NCBI GenBank assembly: GCA_965226185.1
Contig: CBDDCT010000006.1
Location: forward strand, 1,736,001 to 1,800,000
Reading direction: 5' to 3'
Source of the DNA: CBDCYS01 sp965226185
Lineage (GTDB): Bacteria > Acidobacteriota > Terriglobia > Bryobacterales > UBA6623
Length of the DNA: 64,000 bases
Every line of letters starts with the position of its first letter. The first letter of the stretch is position 1. Under the pieces are notes generated by a model that was not told the DNA's origin, did not search any database, and worked only from the letters and a program-made list of their open reading frames with translations. Of the stretch, positions 18,799 through 28,849 are shown one piece after another. A program made the position numbers and the translations under genes.

Positions 18799-20254
18799 TC
18801 CGAAGCACGAAAACGGACTGCTGATGACGCGGCGGCACTTCTTTGGCCGAACGGCCACTGGCGCCGGCGGCGCGGCCCTTGCTTCCTTGCTTGGAAGGGA
18901 TCTCGCCGCGGCAACCGGCGCTGAATCTTCCGGGCGGCCCTACCCCGGCCTGGCCGGTTACCCTCACTTCGCTCCCAAGGCGAAGCGCGTGATTTGGCTG
19001 TTCCAGTCCGGCGGGCCGTCGCAGATGGAGCTGTTCGATTACAAGCCGGCTGTAGCCTCTCGTCGCGGGGAGGAGCTTCCCGACTCCATCCGCAAGGGCC
19101 AGCGGCTGACCGGCATGACGTCCACGCAGGAGAGCTTCCCGGTCGTCAATTCGCTGTTCAAGTTCAAGCAGAACGGGCAGTCGGGGACGTGGGTCAGTGA
19201 GCTGTTGCCCCAGACCGCCAAGATTGTCGACGACCTTTGCGTCGTCAAGTCGATGCACACCGAGGCGATCAACCACGATCCGGCAATCACTTTCATCCAG
19301 ACCGGAGCGCAGATCGCGGGACGGCCCAGTATCGGCGCCTGGCTCGCCTACGGGCTGGGCAGCGAAAGCAGCGACCTGCCGGCGTTCGTGGTCATGATTA
19401 CGCAGGGCGGCGGCGGCCAGCCGCTTTACGACCGCTTGTGGGGCAGCGGCTTCCTGCCGACCCAGTACCAGGGCGTCAAGTTTCGATCGGTCGGAGACCC
19501 GGTTCTCTACCTCTCCAACCCCAAGGGTTTCAGCAAGGAAAACCGCCGGACTTACCTCGATGCCCTCGCCAAGCTCAACCAGATGAAACTCGATGAGTTT
19601 GGCGACCCCGAGATTTCGACCCGGATCGCGCAGTACGAGATGGCGTTTCGTATGCAAAGTTCCGTACCGGAGTTGACGGACCTCTCCGGGGAACCGGCAA
19701 GCGTTTTCAAGCTCTATGGCGAAGACGCCCGAAAGCCCGGAACGTTCGCGGCCAATTGTTTGCAAGCGCGGCGCCTTGCCGAAAGGGGCGTTCGCTTCAT
19801 TCAGCTCTTTCACCGCGGCTGGGACCAGCACGGCAAACTGCCCGAGGCGCTTCCCAAGCAAGCGAAGGAAACCGACCAGGGCTCGGCGGCTCTCGTCCAA
19901 GACCTCAAAGACCGCGGCATGCTCGATGACACGCTCGTGATTTGGGGCGGTGAATTCGGCCGCACGGTTTACTGTCAGGGCCGGCTAACCGAGAATGATT
20001 ACGGCCGCGACCACCACCCGCGCTGCTTCTCCATTTGGGCGGCGGGCGGCGGGATCAAGCCGGGCATGGTGTACGGCGAGACGGACGACTATTCCTACAA
20101 CATTGTCAAAGACCCGGTCCACATTCATGACCTGCAAGCGACGATCCTGCATTGCCTGGGGGTCGATCACACCAAGCTGACCTTCCAGTACCAGGGCCGC
20201 CACTTTCGCTTGACGGATGTACACGGCGAAGTCGTGAAAGGTATTCTGGCGTAG
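18791..20254 (+). CDS. DUF1501 domain protein, Tat-exported
   Basis: About 487 residues from ATG 18791 (an ATG at 18776 is possible). The leader has a twin-arginine motif (MTRRHFFGRTATGAGGAAL). The body is DUF1501, an alkaline-phosphatase-fold relative: AKRVIWLFQSGGPSQMELFDYKP at the start, WGGEFGRTVYCQ, GRDHHPRCFSIWAAGGGIK and a final VHIHDLQATILHCLG. DUF1501 proteins are habitual partners of PSD1/PSCyt proteins; here the PSD1 gene ends at 15827. Presumed periplasmic or surface enzyme of unknown substrate. Confidence 0.92.
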   Translation: MNDPKHENGLLMTRRHFFGRTATGAGGAALASLLGRDLAAATGAESSGRPYPGLAGYPHFAPKAKRVIWLFQSGGPSQMELFDYKPAVASRRGEELPDSIRKGQRLTGMTSTQESFPVVNSLFKFKQNGQSGTWVSELLPQTAKIVDDLCVVKSMHTEAINHDPAITFIQTGAQIAGRPSIGAWLAYGLGSESSDLPAFVVMITQGGGGQPLYDRLWGSGFLPTQYQGVKFRSVGDPVLYLSNPKGFSKENRRTYLDALAKLNQMKLDEFGDPEISTRIAQYEMAFRMQSSVPELTDLSGEPASVFKLYGEDARKPGTFAANCLQARRLAERGVRFIQLFHRGWDQHGKLPEALPKQAKETDQGSAALVQDLKDRGMLDDTLVIWGGEFGRTVYCQGRLTENDYGRDHHPRCFSIWAAGGGIKPGMVYGETDDYSYNIVKDPVHIHDLQATILHCLGVDHTKLTFQYQGRHFRLTDVHGEVVKGILA

Positions 20255-21010
20255 GCCCAATCCCGTTCAGCCCCGGGACTCCACCGCTGGCCTGCTTGCC
20301 GAAAAACGAGTGGGCGCCGCCTCGTGGCGTACGGCTCCAGCCGTGCCGCGTCGGGCCTCCAGGCCCGCCGTCCGCTGCCGGGACCCAAAACCGCCCCAAG
20401 AAACTTGACACCGTCTGGTAAACTGAGACCGGCGAAGGCGGCGCATCTCATATGCCTCTATCATCTGTCAACACAAGGCCCCGGAAAGCAGCAGCAGAGC
20501 CGCAGGCGGAAGCCTGCGGTCAACTGCCCCCCAAAGCAACGCTGTTCGCCAGTGCCCCCCAGCTCGGTTTCCGTCCAACTCGCGTAAATGACAAAAAACA
20601 CACGAACCCGCACGGAAAACGGCCACTTCGCGACGGCCTTTACCAATGGACACCCGGCGCCCTCAACTCAAACCATTGAAAACAAAGACACTACACAATG
20701 ACACAGCACGCCGGACAGCCAAAACCGCGATAAACACCCCGAGAACATGACAAAACCTGACATTATCGGACATTTTGTAAAGAAACTTTATACGCCAACC
20801 AGCAACCGCTTTTGTTTCAATGTTTTCCCGAGACCGTGCAAGGCCGTGAAAATGACCTCCTGACATGCCGGGAGAACAGGCATTGGCAGTGGTCGCGGCC
20901 CGAGAAATGCAGAAACTCCAGATGTCGCCGGGAATGGCTACACGGCGCGCAAGAATGCGTGCGCCACGTCGCTTCCCGCGCTGCTATCCTTGTCCTGAGA
21001 GGATGTTCCC
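20255..21010 (+). repeat. Non-coding upstream module, copy B
   Basis: No gene supported. The core (20674-20830) is homologous to modules A and C: CATTGAAAACAAAGACAC at 20674, TGTAAAG-AAA-CTTTATA at 20776-20792, then GGCATTGGCAGTGG near 20880. The palindrome is 219 bp before the next start codon. The 5' part (20290-20600) carries other repeat material, including the hairpin at 20500-20519. Confidence 0.65.
20500..20519. repeat. GGAA-tetraloop hairpin
   Basis: CCGCAGGC-GGAA-GCCTGCGG, a perfect 8-bp stem; third member of the set with 1364-1379 and 4505-4524. Confidence 0.7.
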
Positions 21011-23833
21011 ATGAGAAAAACGCTCTATCTGTTTCCAGCGATTGGTGTGCTTATAACTCTGTTGCTCATCGGCGGAGCGGCGGCGCCTCAAGGCTCTTCT
21101 GGTTCCAGCGGGGAACGAGTGACGCTGCTGATCATGCTGGGCGTGAACTCCAGTGCTCCCGAACGCTGGGATGGCGATGTCGAAGTCACCAACGGCCGCA
21201 TTGTTTCGATCGAGGAACGGCACTTTTCCGGGCTGGACAAGGTTACCGGCCCCAATTCCTGGGCTTCGACCAACCGGCGCGATGAGGTCGGCGGGTTCGC
21301 GCGCGTGAACTATATGGAGATGAGCCCGGCCGAGTTGCCGCCTGTCCTGTATTTCCCGGTGGGAGTTTACGTGACGCTCGAACCGGCTCCTTCCACGCGT
21401 GTTTCGGTCAAGACGGCACAAGGGGACTTCGCTTTTTCATTGTCGGACGTCGGCACCGAAACTTTGGAATTCCTCGGCAGCCACGCCACGGTCGCGTGGA
21501 GCCCAACGGTGGAGCGTATCACCACCGAGCAGTACGAAGACGACGAAGCAGCGATCACAACTTTGCCGGACGGCTCCATCGCCGCCGCTTGGGTTGCCTA
21601 CCGAGACAAAGGTGACCGTGTGATGGTGCGTACGCTCTCCGGCGGCTCCTGGTCGAAGACAGAGGAAGTGACGCGGCAGCCGGGCGATCTGTTTCGCTGC
21701 TCGCTGGCGGTCGACGGCGGCGGAAACCTGTGGGCGTTTTGGAGCGAGCGCCAGGGGACGGGATGGAGTATTTGGGGACGCCAGAAGAAAGGCAATCGAT
21801 GGCGGACGCCCGTGAAGGTCAGCGGGGAAGGTTCGAACACGTTTCACAGGGCCGCTGCGTCCTCGGACGGGACGGTCTTCGTGGCGTGGCAAAGTTTTCG
21901 CGGCGGGGCGGGCACAGCTCAGAGCGACATTTACCTGCGTGCCTACATGAATGGCTCCTGGGGGGACGAGGTGCAACTCAGCAGCTCACCCGCCAACGAT
22001 TGGGAGCCGGCCGTGGCCGCGGGCCCGGACGGTAGCGCCTACGTTGCTTGGGACGGCTACGACAAGGGCAACTACGATGTATTTTTCCGCTCCTACAAGA
22101 GCGGGACCCTGGGCGATCTTCAGGCGGTCACCTCCAACGCTCGCTTCCAGGCCCATGCCTCGGTAGCGGTCGACCCCAATGGCAACCCCTGGCTGGCCTG
22201 GGATGAATCAGGCGCCAATTGGGGCAAGGATCAGGGCTTCCTGATCACTCCGCCTTACGGCGTGCCGCTGCATCAGGAACGTTCGGTCCGGGTGGCCATG
22301 TGGGACGGCCGGCAGTGGCGGGAGCCCAAGGCAAAGATTGCTGAGTTTTACGTCTACCAATTGTTTCCCAACTTCGAAAACCCGCAAATCATCTTTGATG
22401 GCGAGGGCACGCTGACGATGGTCTTTCGCCACTGGACCCGCTTCAGGGCCCGCTCGATCGGCAGCTGGTTGCGCTGGGAAAACTTCATCACGCGGTTTGA
22501 CGGCAAGAGCTGGTCGCGCCCGGTGGCCGTGGCCCATAGCCAGGGGTCGATCGAGAAGCGGCCCGCGTTGACCCGAGACAGCGAGGGAAATATTGCGTCG
22601 GCTTGGATGACCGACAACCGGGAGTTCGTCGCGGGGGAACCCAAGAACGCCGAGATCTATGCGGCGAATTTTGGCGCTTCGTCCGCGGCGCCCTCCTACG
22701 ACAGCGCGGCGTTCGTTCCCTTCGAAGACCCGTTTGTCGAAGAAGTCCCCATCCACCCCAACGAAAAACAGAATGTGAAAACGATTCGGGACTACACCAT
22801 CGCGGCGGGTGAGAAGAAGTACAAGATTTACCGCGGCGACATGCACCGGCACACGGATGTTTCGCAGGATTTCAAGTATGACGGCTCGCTGCTCGAGGTC
22901 TACCGCTACGCGCTTGACGCCGCCGGATTCGATTACATCGTGCCGACCGATCATCAATTGGGCTTCGACCAGGAATTTACCTGGTGGCAGGACGAGAAGC
23001 TTACCGATCTGTTCCACGTGCCCGGGACTTTCACGCCGCTGTTCGGATATGAGCGCAGCCTGACGTTCCCGAATGGGCATCGCAATGTTATCTTTCCGCG
23101 GCGCGGTACCCGCCCGTTACCGATCCCCCGGGACGAAGCGCGCGGGGAGGTCGGCGCGGCCAAGCTCTACGCCTATCTGCACAAGAACAACGGTATCTCG
23201 ATGCCGCACTCGAGCGGCACCGCCCAGGGAACCGACTTCCGCGACAACGACCCGGAGGTGGAGCCCCTGCTAGAGATCTTCCAGGGCTACCGCGCCAGCT
23301 ATGAGTACATGGGCGCGCCGCTTGCCGCCAGCCCGCGCAAACTTCGCGAGCAGCGCAGCGGGTTCAATCCCCTCGGCTACTGGTGGGACGCCCTCCGAAA
23401 GGGTTACAAGATGGGTGTTCAAGCCAGCTCCGATCACTGGTCGACGCACATCTCCTACGCCTGTATCGTCGCCGAGGAGTTCACGCGAGAGTCGATGTTC
23501 GAGGCTCTGAAGAAGCGCCACGTCTACGGCGCGACCGACAATATCGTCCTGGACTTTCAGGCCGAAGTCGATGGCAAATCCTACATCATGGGCGACATTA
23601 TCAACTCCCGCTCAGCGCCGAAGCTGAAGATCCGTGCTATCGGAACGGACCGCATCAAGCAGGTCGTGATCGTCAAGAACCAGGAATTTGTCTATACCGG
23701 GCACCCCAACAGTGACGAGACGACTTTCGAGTTCGTGGATCGTGATTTTGAGCCCGGCTCAAACTACTATTACCTGCGGGTCGTGCAAAACAACAACATG
23801 GTGGCCTGGAGCTCGCCGATCTGGGTGGAGTAG
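21011..23833 (+). CDS. Large exported protein: beta-propeller plus PHP-type metallohydrolase domain
   Basis: 940 residues; GAGAGG sits 8 nt before the ATG. N-terminal signal (LYLFPAIGVLITLLLIGGAAA). Residues about 170-560 hold repeated AAxSDGTVFVAWQSF / AVAAGPDGSAYVAWDGY-like blades, a sialidase/BNR-like beta-propeller. From about 610 a PHP-like domain starts: YRGDMHRHTDVSQD (HxH metal site), DYIVPTDHQ (DH), ISMPHSSGT (His) and ASSDHWSTH. This matches the DUF3604-type group of secreted PHP proteins. Phosphoesterase or lyase chemistry on an extracellular substrate is likely, but the substrate is unknown. Preceded by upstream module B. Confidence 0.75.
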   Translation: MRKTLYLFPAIGVLITLLLIGGAAAPQGSSGSSGERVTLLIMLGVNSSAPERWDGDVEVTNGRIVSIEERHFSGLDKVTGPNSWASTNRRDEVGGFARVNYMEMSPAELPPVLYFPVGVYVTLEPAPSTRVSVKTAQGDFAFSLSDVGTETLEFLGSHATVAWSPTVERITTEQYEDDEAAITTLPDGSIAAAWVAYRDKGDRVMVRTLSGGSWSKTEEVTRQPGDLFRCSLAVDGGGNLWAFWSERQGTGWSIWGRQKKGNRWRTPVKVSGEGSNTFHRAAASSDGTVFVAWQSFRGGAGTAQSDIYLRAYMNGSWGDEVQLSSSPANDWEPAVAAGPDGSAYVAWDGYDKGNYDVFFRSYKSGTLGDLQAVTSNARFQAHASVAVDPNGNPWLAWDESGANWGKDQGFLITPPYGVPLHQERSVRVAMWDGRQWREPKAKIAEFYVYQLFPNFENPQIIFDGEGTLTMVFRHWTRFRARSIGSWLRWENFITRFDGKSWSRPVAVAHSQGSIEKRPALTRDSEGNIASAWMTDNREFVAGEPKNAEIYAANFGASSAAPSYDSAAFVPFEDPFVEEVPIHPNEKQNVKTIRDYTIAAGEKKYKIYRGDMHRHTDVSQDFKYDGSLLEVYRYALDAAGFDYIVPTDHQLGFDQEFTWWQDEKLTDLFHVPGTFTPLFGYERSLTFPNGHRNVIFPRRGTRPLPIPRDEARGEVGAAKLYAYLHKNNGISMPHSSGTAQGTDFRDNDPEVEPLLEIFQGYRASYEYMGAPLAASPRKLREQRSGFNPLGYWWDALRKGYKMGVQASSDHWSTHISYACIVAEEFTRESMFEALKKRHVYGATDNIVLDFQAEVDGKSYIMGDIINSRSAPKLKIRAIGTDRIKQVVIVKNQEFVYTGHPNSDETTFEFVDRDFEPGSNYYYLRVVQNNNMVAWSSPIWVE

Positions 23834-23858
23834 TGGCAGTGCCGCGCGGCTTGGCCGA

Positions 23859-23969
23859 AACAGAGCCGCGCCCGCAAGGGTGCGGTCGAGGGCAGTCAGT
23901 GCGTCGGGGTCGCCAACGGAATGCGGTCACTGCCAGAGTCGGCCGCACCCTTGCGGGCGCGGCTCTGTT
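23859..23969. repeat. 111-bp near-perfect inverted repeat
   Basis: The 27-bp arms 23859-23885 and 23943-23969 are exact reverse complements (AACAGAGCCGCGCCCGCAAG...). The inner part also pairs (GGCAGT 23891-23896 with ACTGCC 23929-23934). The arm end GCGGCTCTG is shared with the REP-like family at 28850-28948 and 48559-48657. Lies between the PHP gene and uvrA; may also end transcription. Confidence 0.85.
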
Positions 23970-24054
23970 CAGTCCAGCGTCGGACCCTCCTCTATAATGA
24001 GGACGCTAACGCCTGCTCGGGCTTTAGCCAATTCCCCGTTCCGAGAGTCAACCC

Positions 24055-26889
24055 TTGTCGCAGGACTATCTCGAGATTCGCGGCGCGCGAGTCCACAATC
24101 TGCAGAATATCGACCTGAAGCTGCCCCATGACAAGCTGATTGTGATCACCGGGGTCTCGGGTTCCGGCAAGTCTTCGCTTGTTTTCGACACCATCTACGC
24201 CGAGGGACAGCGGCGCTATGTCGAATCGCTCTCCGCCTACGCCCGCCAGTTTCTGGAGCGTATGGAGAAACCTGACGTCGAGCACATGAGCGGCATCGCT
24301 CCCGCCATCGCGATTCGCCAGAAGAACACGACGCGTAACCCTCGCTCGACCGTCGCGACCGCGACCGAAATCCACGATTTCTTGCGGCTCTTGTTCGCGC
24401 GCGTCGGGGAGACGATTTGTTCCGAGTGTGGAGGGCGCGTCTCGAAGGATAACGTCGATGACGTAGCGCGGCGCATCCTGGATCTTCCGGAGCGTTCCCG
24501 CTGGTATGTGCTGTTCCCGGTTCATGGAACGGGGGCGGAAGGGCTCACCGGGGCGCTCAAGGCCAAGCTGGCCGACTTGCGCGGCAAGGGCTTCAACCGC
24601 CTCTATCAGGACGGCCGCATGTTCGAGTTCTCGGCACCGGAATCGTTGCTGGACATCGACTTCACCAAGCCGCTCTACGCGCTGGTCGACCGCCTCGCCA
24701 TCAGCGGCAATCTTCGCGGGCGTGTCGTCGACGCCGTGGAGATCAGCTACCGCGAGTCTCACGAAGTTGTCTTCGAGCAGGCGACGGAGGCGCCGCCGGA
24801 ACGGCTTTGGTTTAGCGAGCGCTTCGAGTGCCGCCAGTGCAACATCGAGTATCCCGAACCGGAGCCGCGTCTTTTCAGCTTCAACAGTCCCTTCGGCGCG
24901 TGTCCGCGCTGCCAGGGCTTCGGCAACACGATTGATTACGACATGGATCTGGTCGTGCCGGACAGGTTCAAAACTCTTCGTCAAGGCGCGATCGTTCCCT
25001 GGACGAAGCCGCGCTATCGAAAATACGAGCAGGAGTTGCTGCGATTCTCTAAAGAGGCCGGGGTGCGCGTCAACGTCCCTTATCATGAGCTGCGCGCGGA
25101 AGAAGCGGATTTCGTCATCCGCGGCAACAAGAGCTTCAAAGGAGTCGACGGCTTTTTCGCCTATCTCGAGCGCAAGAAATACAAGATGCACGTGCGCATC
25201 TTCTTGGCGCGGTATCGCGGCTACACCCTTTGCCCCTCGTGCCAGGGGGGCAGGCTGCGGAAAGAAGCCCTCAACGTCCGAGTCGGAGGCAAGACGATTC
25301 AAGACGTGAGTCAGTTGAGTCTCGACCAAGCCAAACAGTGGTTTGACTCTTTGACTTTGAGCAGTGAACAGGCTGCGATCGCCGCGCAACTCTTGGGTGA
25401 TATCCGCCACCGCCTAACGTTTCTCAACGACGTCGGGCTGGAGTATTTGACACTCGACCGGCTGTCCTCGACCCTCTCGGGCGGGGAAGCGCAACGCATC
25501 CAGCTTGCGACGTCGCTGGGTTCGCGCCTGGTCGGCGCTTGCTACGTGCTGGACGAGCCTTCGATTGGCCTCCACAGCCGCGATATGGGACGCTTGATAC
25601 GAACCCTGAAACATTTGCGTGATCTGGGGAATACGATCCTGGTCGTCGAACATGACGCCGAGGTCATGCGGTCTTCCGACTACATTGTCGACCTGGGTCC
25701 CGGAGCGGGAGAACTTGGCGGCAAGGTCATCTTTGAAGGCCCCTATAAAAAGATCCTGTCCAATGGCGGACGCTCTCTAACGGGGCATTATTTAACGGGT
25801 GATCTCGTTATCAGCACGCCGCAAAAACGGCGCAAGGTCAGGCCCCGGCGGCGCCTGAAGTTCGATGGCGCGGTGGCTCACAACCTCAAGAACATTGACG
25901 TTGCGATCCCTCTTGACATCATGACCGTCATCTCGGGAGTGTCCGGGTCTGGGAAATCGACGCTTGTTCACGACGTGGTGTATCAGGGGCTGCAGGCGCT
26001 CAGGAAGCGCAAGGCCGCGGCTTCATCCGATCAGGAGATCTTGCGGCTTCCTTGCCGCCGGGTCAGCGGCGCCTCGTTCGTCGATGAAGTCGTATTGGTT
26101 GACCAGTCACCGATCGGCCGCTCGCCACGCTCAAATCCCATCACTTATGTCAAAGCGTTTGACGCCGTTCGCGAGCTGTTCGCGTCCACGAACGACGCTC
26201 GCCGCCGCGGTCTTACGCCGGGTAATTTTTCCTTCAATATCCCTGGCGGGCGCTGTGAAACCTGCCAGGGAGGCGGTACGGTCACGGTCGAAATGCAGTT
26301 CCTCGCGGACGTGGAATTGGTGTGTGAAGACTGCGGCGGCAAGCGCTACAAAAGTGACATCTTGGATGTCCGCTATCAGGGGAAAAACATCCATGAAGTC
26401 CTGCTGTTGACCGTGGAAGAGGCCCTGCGGTTTTTCATTCGCGTGCCAAAGATCGTCAATAAATTGATTTGTCTTACCGAGGTCGGACTTGGCTATTTGA
26501 GACTGGGGCAATCCGCCACGACTCTCTCCGGGGGAGAAGCCCAGCGAGTCAAGCTCTCCAGCCACGTGGCGCGGTCCAAGTGCGACGGGACGCTGTACTT
26601 ATTTGACGAACCTACGACAGGCCTGCATTTCGACGACATTGCCAAGCTGCTCGCGGCCTTCCGCAAGCTGCTCGAAAACGGGGGGACGGTTCTGATCATC
26701 GAGCACAATCTCGACGTCATCAAGAACGCCGATTGGGTGATCGACCTGGGACCCGAAGGCGGCGAGCAGGGCGGACAGATTGTCGCCCAAGGCACACCTG
26801 AGCAAATCGCCGCCTGCAAGCGGTCCTATACCGGGCGCTATCTTTCGAAGGTGCTGCAGCAGGCCGGGCGGTTCCGGGAATGTGGCTGA
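24055..26889 (+). CDS. uvrA: UvrABC excinuclease subunit A
   Basis: 944 residues from TTG 24055 with GAGAG upstream; normal length. UvrA is the damage-sensing ABC ATPase of nucleotide excision repair. Two ATPase modules: Walker A GVSGSGKSSL (~33) and GVSGSGKSTL (~630), signatures LSGGEAQRIQLATSLGS and LSGGEAQRVKLSSHVARS, and Walker B VLDEPSIGLH and LFDEPTTGLH. Zinc modules are CSECGG (~123) with later cysteines FECRQC, CPRCQGFG, CPSCQGG, and CETCQGGG...CEDCGGK. TVATATEIHDFLRLLFARVG is diagnostic. No SOS box was identified upstream. Confidence 0.97.
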   Translation: MSQDYLEIRGARVHNLQNIDLKLPHDKLIVITGVSGSGKSSLVFDTIYAEGQRRYVESLSAYARQFLERMEKPDVEHMSGIAPAIAIRQKNTTRNPRSTVATATEIHDFLRLLFARVGETICSECGGRVSKDNVDDVARRILDLPERSRWYVLFPVHGTGAEGLTGALKAKLADLRGKGFNRLYQDGRMFEFSAPESLLDIDFTKPLYALVDRLAISGNLRGRVVDAVEISYRESHEVVFEQATEAPPERLWFSERFECRQCNIEYPEPEPRLFSFNSPFGACPRCQGFGNTIDYDMDLVVPDRFKTLRQGAIVPWTKPRYRKYEQELLRFSKEAGVRVNVPYHELRAEEADFVIRGNKSFKGVDGFFAYLERKKYKMHVRIFLARYRGYTLCPSCQGGRLRKEALNVRVGGKTIQDVSQLSLDQAKQWFDSLTLSSEQAAIAAQLLGDIRHRLTFLNDVGLEYLTLDRLSSTLSGGEAQRIQLATSLGSRLVGACYVLDEPSIGLHSRDMGRLIRTLKHLRDLGNTILVVEHDAEVMRSSDYIVDLGPGAGELGGKVIFEGPYKKILSNGGRSLTGHYLTGDLVISTPQKRRKVRPRRRLKFDGAVAHNLKNIDVAIPLDIMTVISGVSGSGKSTLVHDVVYQGLQALRKRKAAASSDQEILRLPCRRVSGASFVDEVVLVDQSPIGRSPRSNPITYVKAFDAVRELFASTNDARRRGLTPGNFSFNIPGGRCETCQGGGTVTVEMQFLADVELVCEDCGGKRYKSDILDVRYQGKNIHEVLLLTVEEALRFFIRVPKIVNKLICLTEVGLGYLRLGQSATTLSGGEAQRVKLSSHVARSKCDGTLYLFDEPTTGLHFDDIAKLLAAFRKLLENGGTVLIIEHNLDVIKNADWVIDLGPEGGEQGGQIVAQGTPEQIAACKRSYTGRYLSKVLQQAGRFRECG

Positions 26890-27206
26890 CGCCGCAGGTT
26901 GATCGCGCGGCTTCGCCATTTCACCCAGCCGGGTCTCAATTGGGGCAAATGACCACAAAGAGGCGGACGAGCCCCCCGGCGAACCACCGGAACCCCCGCA
27001 AATCACTGACATTCGGATTCCTGTGTCCACTGTCCCCCCTAGGACAAATCGGCGCCGGAACGCTGACCGGCATCATCCCGGAATCGTGATCGGCTTCATC
27101 CCGGAATGCTGACCGGCTTGCCCCGGAATCCGCGGGCAGGCACATCTTGCATTGGCCAACTCTCTCCCCGGGGGTTTCGCAATCAAGAATGCGATAATGA
27201 ACCTCC
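26890..27206. repeat. Gene-free region with short tandem repeats, possible IS relic
   Basis: 27055-27132 holds three and a half imperfect ~23-bp units of the form CCGGAAYSSTGAYCGGCWTC (starting 27055, 27078, 27101, 27123). Such arrays resemble the sub-terminal repeats of IS21-like elements, but no transposase remains. Nothing recognised in 26890-27050. Confidence 0.5.
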
Positions 27207-28247
27207 ATGGCCAATGGGCGCTCCATCACCTACGCCGATGCCGGTGTTAGTTTCGATGAAGCGGACCGCGCTGCGTCCAAAATCAGGCGGCTCGCAAAAC
27301 AAACTTTTAACCCGAACGTTCTCACCGAAATTGGGTCCTTTGGGGCAGCTTATGCCCTTCGCAACGGCGATTTCAAAAAGCCGGTCTTGATCAGTTCCGC
27401 CGACGGAGTGGGGACCAAGCTCAAAGTCGCCTTCGCCACGGGCATCCACGACACGATTGGTCAGGATCTGGTGAACCACTGCGTCAACGACATCGCGGTT
27501 CAAGGGGCGCAGCCGCTGTTTTTCCTGGACTATTTCGCGACGGGAAAGCTCGAAGCCGGCGTGACGGGGCAGGTGGTCAAGGGACTCAGCGTCGCCTGCC
27601 GTCAAAACAGCTGCGCTCTGATCGGCGGCGAAACGGCCGAGATGCCCGACATGTACGCCGAGGGCGAGTACGACCTCGCGGGTTTCATCGTCGGAGCAGC
27701 CGAACGCTCGCAACTGCTCGACGGGCGAAAGATCAGAGAAGGCGACGCCTTGATCGGCCTGCCCTCCTCGGGACTGCACACGAACGGCTACTCGCTGGCG
27801 CGGAAGCTGCTGTTCGAGACCGCGGGACACGGTCCCGATACGAAACTGCCCGAGCTGGGAACGACCCTCGGGCGTGAATTGCTCAAAGTACACCGCGGCT
27901 ACCTCAAGCCGATCCGGGCGCTGGCCGCCAAGAAGCTGCTGCGAGGCGCCGCCCACATTACTGGCGGCGGCATCACCGGCAACACGCCGCGGATGCTGCC
28001 GACGGGGCTTTGCGCGCGCGTCAAGACCGGGTCGTGGCCGCTCCCGCCTATTTTTGACCTGCTCCAAACGATCGGTAACATCCCGGCTGATGAAATGCTT
28101 CGAACTTTCAATATGGGTATCGGGATGATCCTGGCGGCGCCCGGCCGCTCCAAAACTCGCGCGCTCGGTCTGCTCGAGGAGATGAAGCAGCCGGCGTATC
28201 TCATCGGCCACATCGCCAAGGGGCGCCGAAGGGTTGTTTACGAATGA
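27207..28247 (+). CDS. purM: Phosphoribosylformylglycinamidine cyclo-ligase (AIR synthetase)
   Basis: 346 residues, standard length. Step 5 of purine synthesis: FGAM + ATP to AIR. SYNAGVD-like start is YADAGVSFDEADRA; SADGVGTKLKVAF, MCVND-equivalent NHCVNDIAVQGAQPLFFLDYFATG, LIGGETAEMPDMY, GLPSSGLHTNGYSLAR and HITGGGITGNTPRMLP are the family's ATP- and substrate-binding motifs. ATGA overlap with purN. Together they are a two-gene purine unit. Confidence 0.97.
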   Translation: MANGRSITYADAGVSFDEADRAASKIRRLAKQTFNPNVLTEIGSFGAAYALRNGDFKKPVLISSADGVGTKLKVAFATGIHDTIGQDLVNHCVNDIAVQGAQPLFFLDYFATGKLEAGVTGQVVKGLSVACRQNSCALIGGETAEMPDMYAEGEYDLAGFIVGAAERSQLLDGRKIREGDALIGLPSSGLHTNGYSLARKLLFETAGHGPDTKLPELGTTLGRELLKVHRGYLKPIRALAAKKLLRGAAHITGGGITGNTPRMLPTGLCARVKTGSWPLPPIFDLLQTIGNIPADEMLRTFNMGIGMILAAPGRSKTRALGLLEEMKQPAYLIGHIAKGRRRVVYE

Positions 28248-28846
28248 GGAAGCTGGGTATCTTGCTGTCCGGCCGCGGCTCGAACTTCGGAGCCATCGCC
28301 GACAATGTTGCCGCCGGGAAGATCCCGGCCGAGATTGCAGTGGTCATCAGCAACAAGCCCAACGCTCGCGGGCTGGCCAGCGCACGAGAACGAGGGCTGG
28401 CAGCGGAGTTTATTTCTTCGAAAGGGTTGGAGCGGGAAGAGTATGACGGCAAGGCCGTTGCACTGCTCAAGGAACACGAAGTGGACCTGGTTTGCCTGGC
28501 GGGGTTCATGCGCCTGCTGAGCGCCTATTTCGTTACTGAGTTTCCTAAGCGTATTCTGAATATTCATCCGTCGCTGCTGCCGGCGTTCCCCGGCCTCGAG
28601 GCGCAGCAACAAGCGCTTGAACACGGAGTGAAATATTCCGGCTGTACCGTGCACCTCGTTGACGAACGCCTGGATGCCGGTCCGATTCTGGTCCAGGCAG
28701 CGGTTCCGGTCCGCGACGACGACACCGAAGAAACGCTCTCGGCGCGTATCCTGAAAGAGGAGCATCGCATCTATACCGAAGCAATCAATCTAGTGCTAAG
28801 CGGCAAGTTTCGCGTGGAAGGCCGCCGCGTGATTCGTGAGCCCTGA
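28244..28846 (+). CDS. purN: Phosphoribosylglycinamide formyltransferase
   Basis: 200 residues, standard for PurN. Transfers formyl from 10-formyl-THF to GAR. KLGILLSGRGSNFGAI is the phosphate loop; ILNIHPSLLPAFPG contains the catalytic Asn-His (NIHPS); GCTVHLVDERLDAGPILVQ contains the catalytic Asp. The start overlaps the purM stop as ATGA. An interspersed repeat begins right after the stop. Confidence 0.97.
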   Translation: MRKLGILLSGRGSNFGAIADNVAAGKIPAEIAVVISNKPNARGLASARERGLAAEFISSKGLEREEYDGKAVALLKEHEVDLVCLAGFMRLLSAYFVTEFPKRILNIHPSLLPAFPGLEAQQQALEHGVKYSGCTVHLVDERLDAGPILVQAAVPVRDDDTEETLSARILKEEHRIYTEAINLVLSGKFRVEGRRVIREP

Positions 28847-28849
28847 CGG

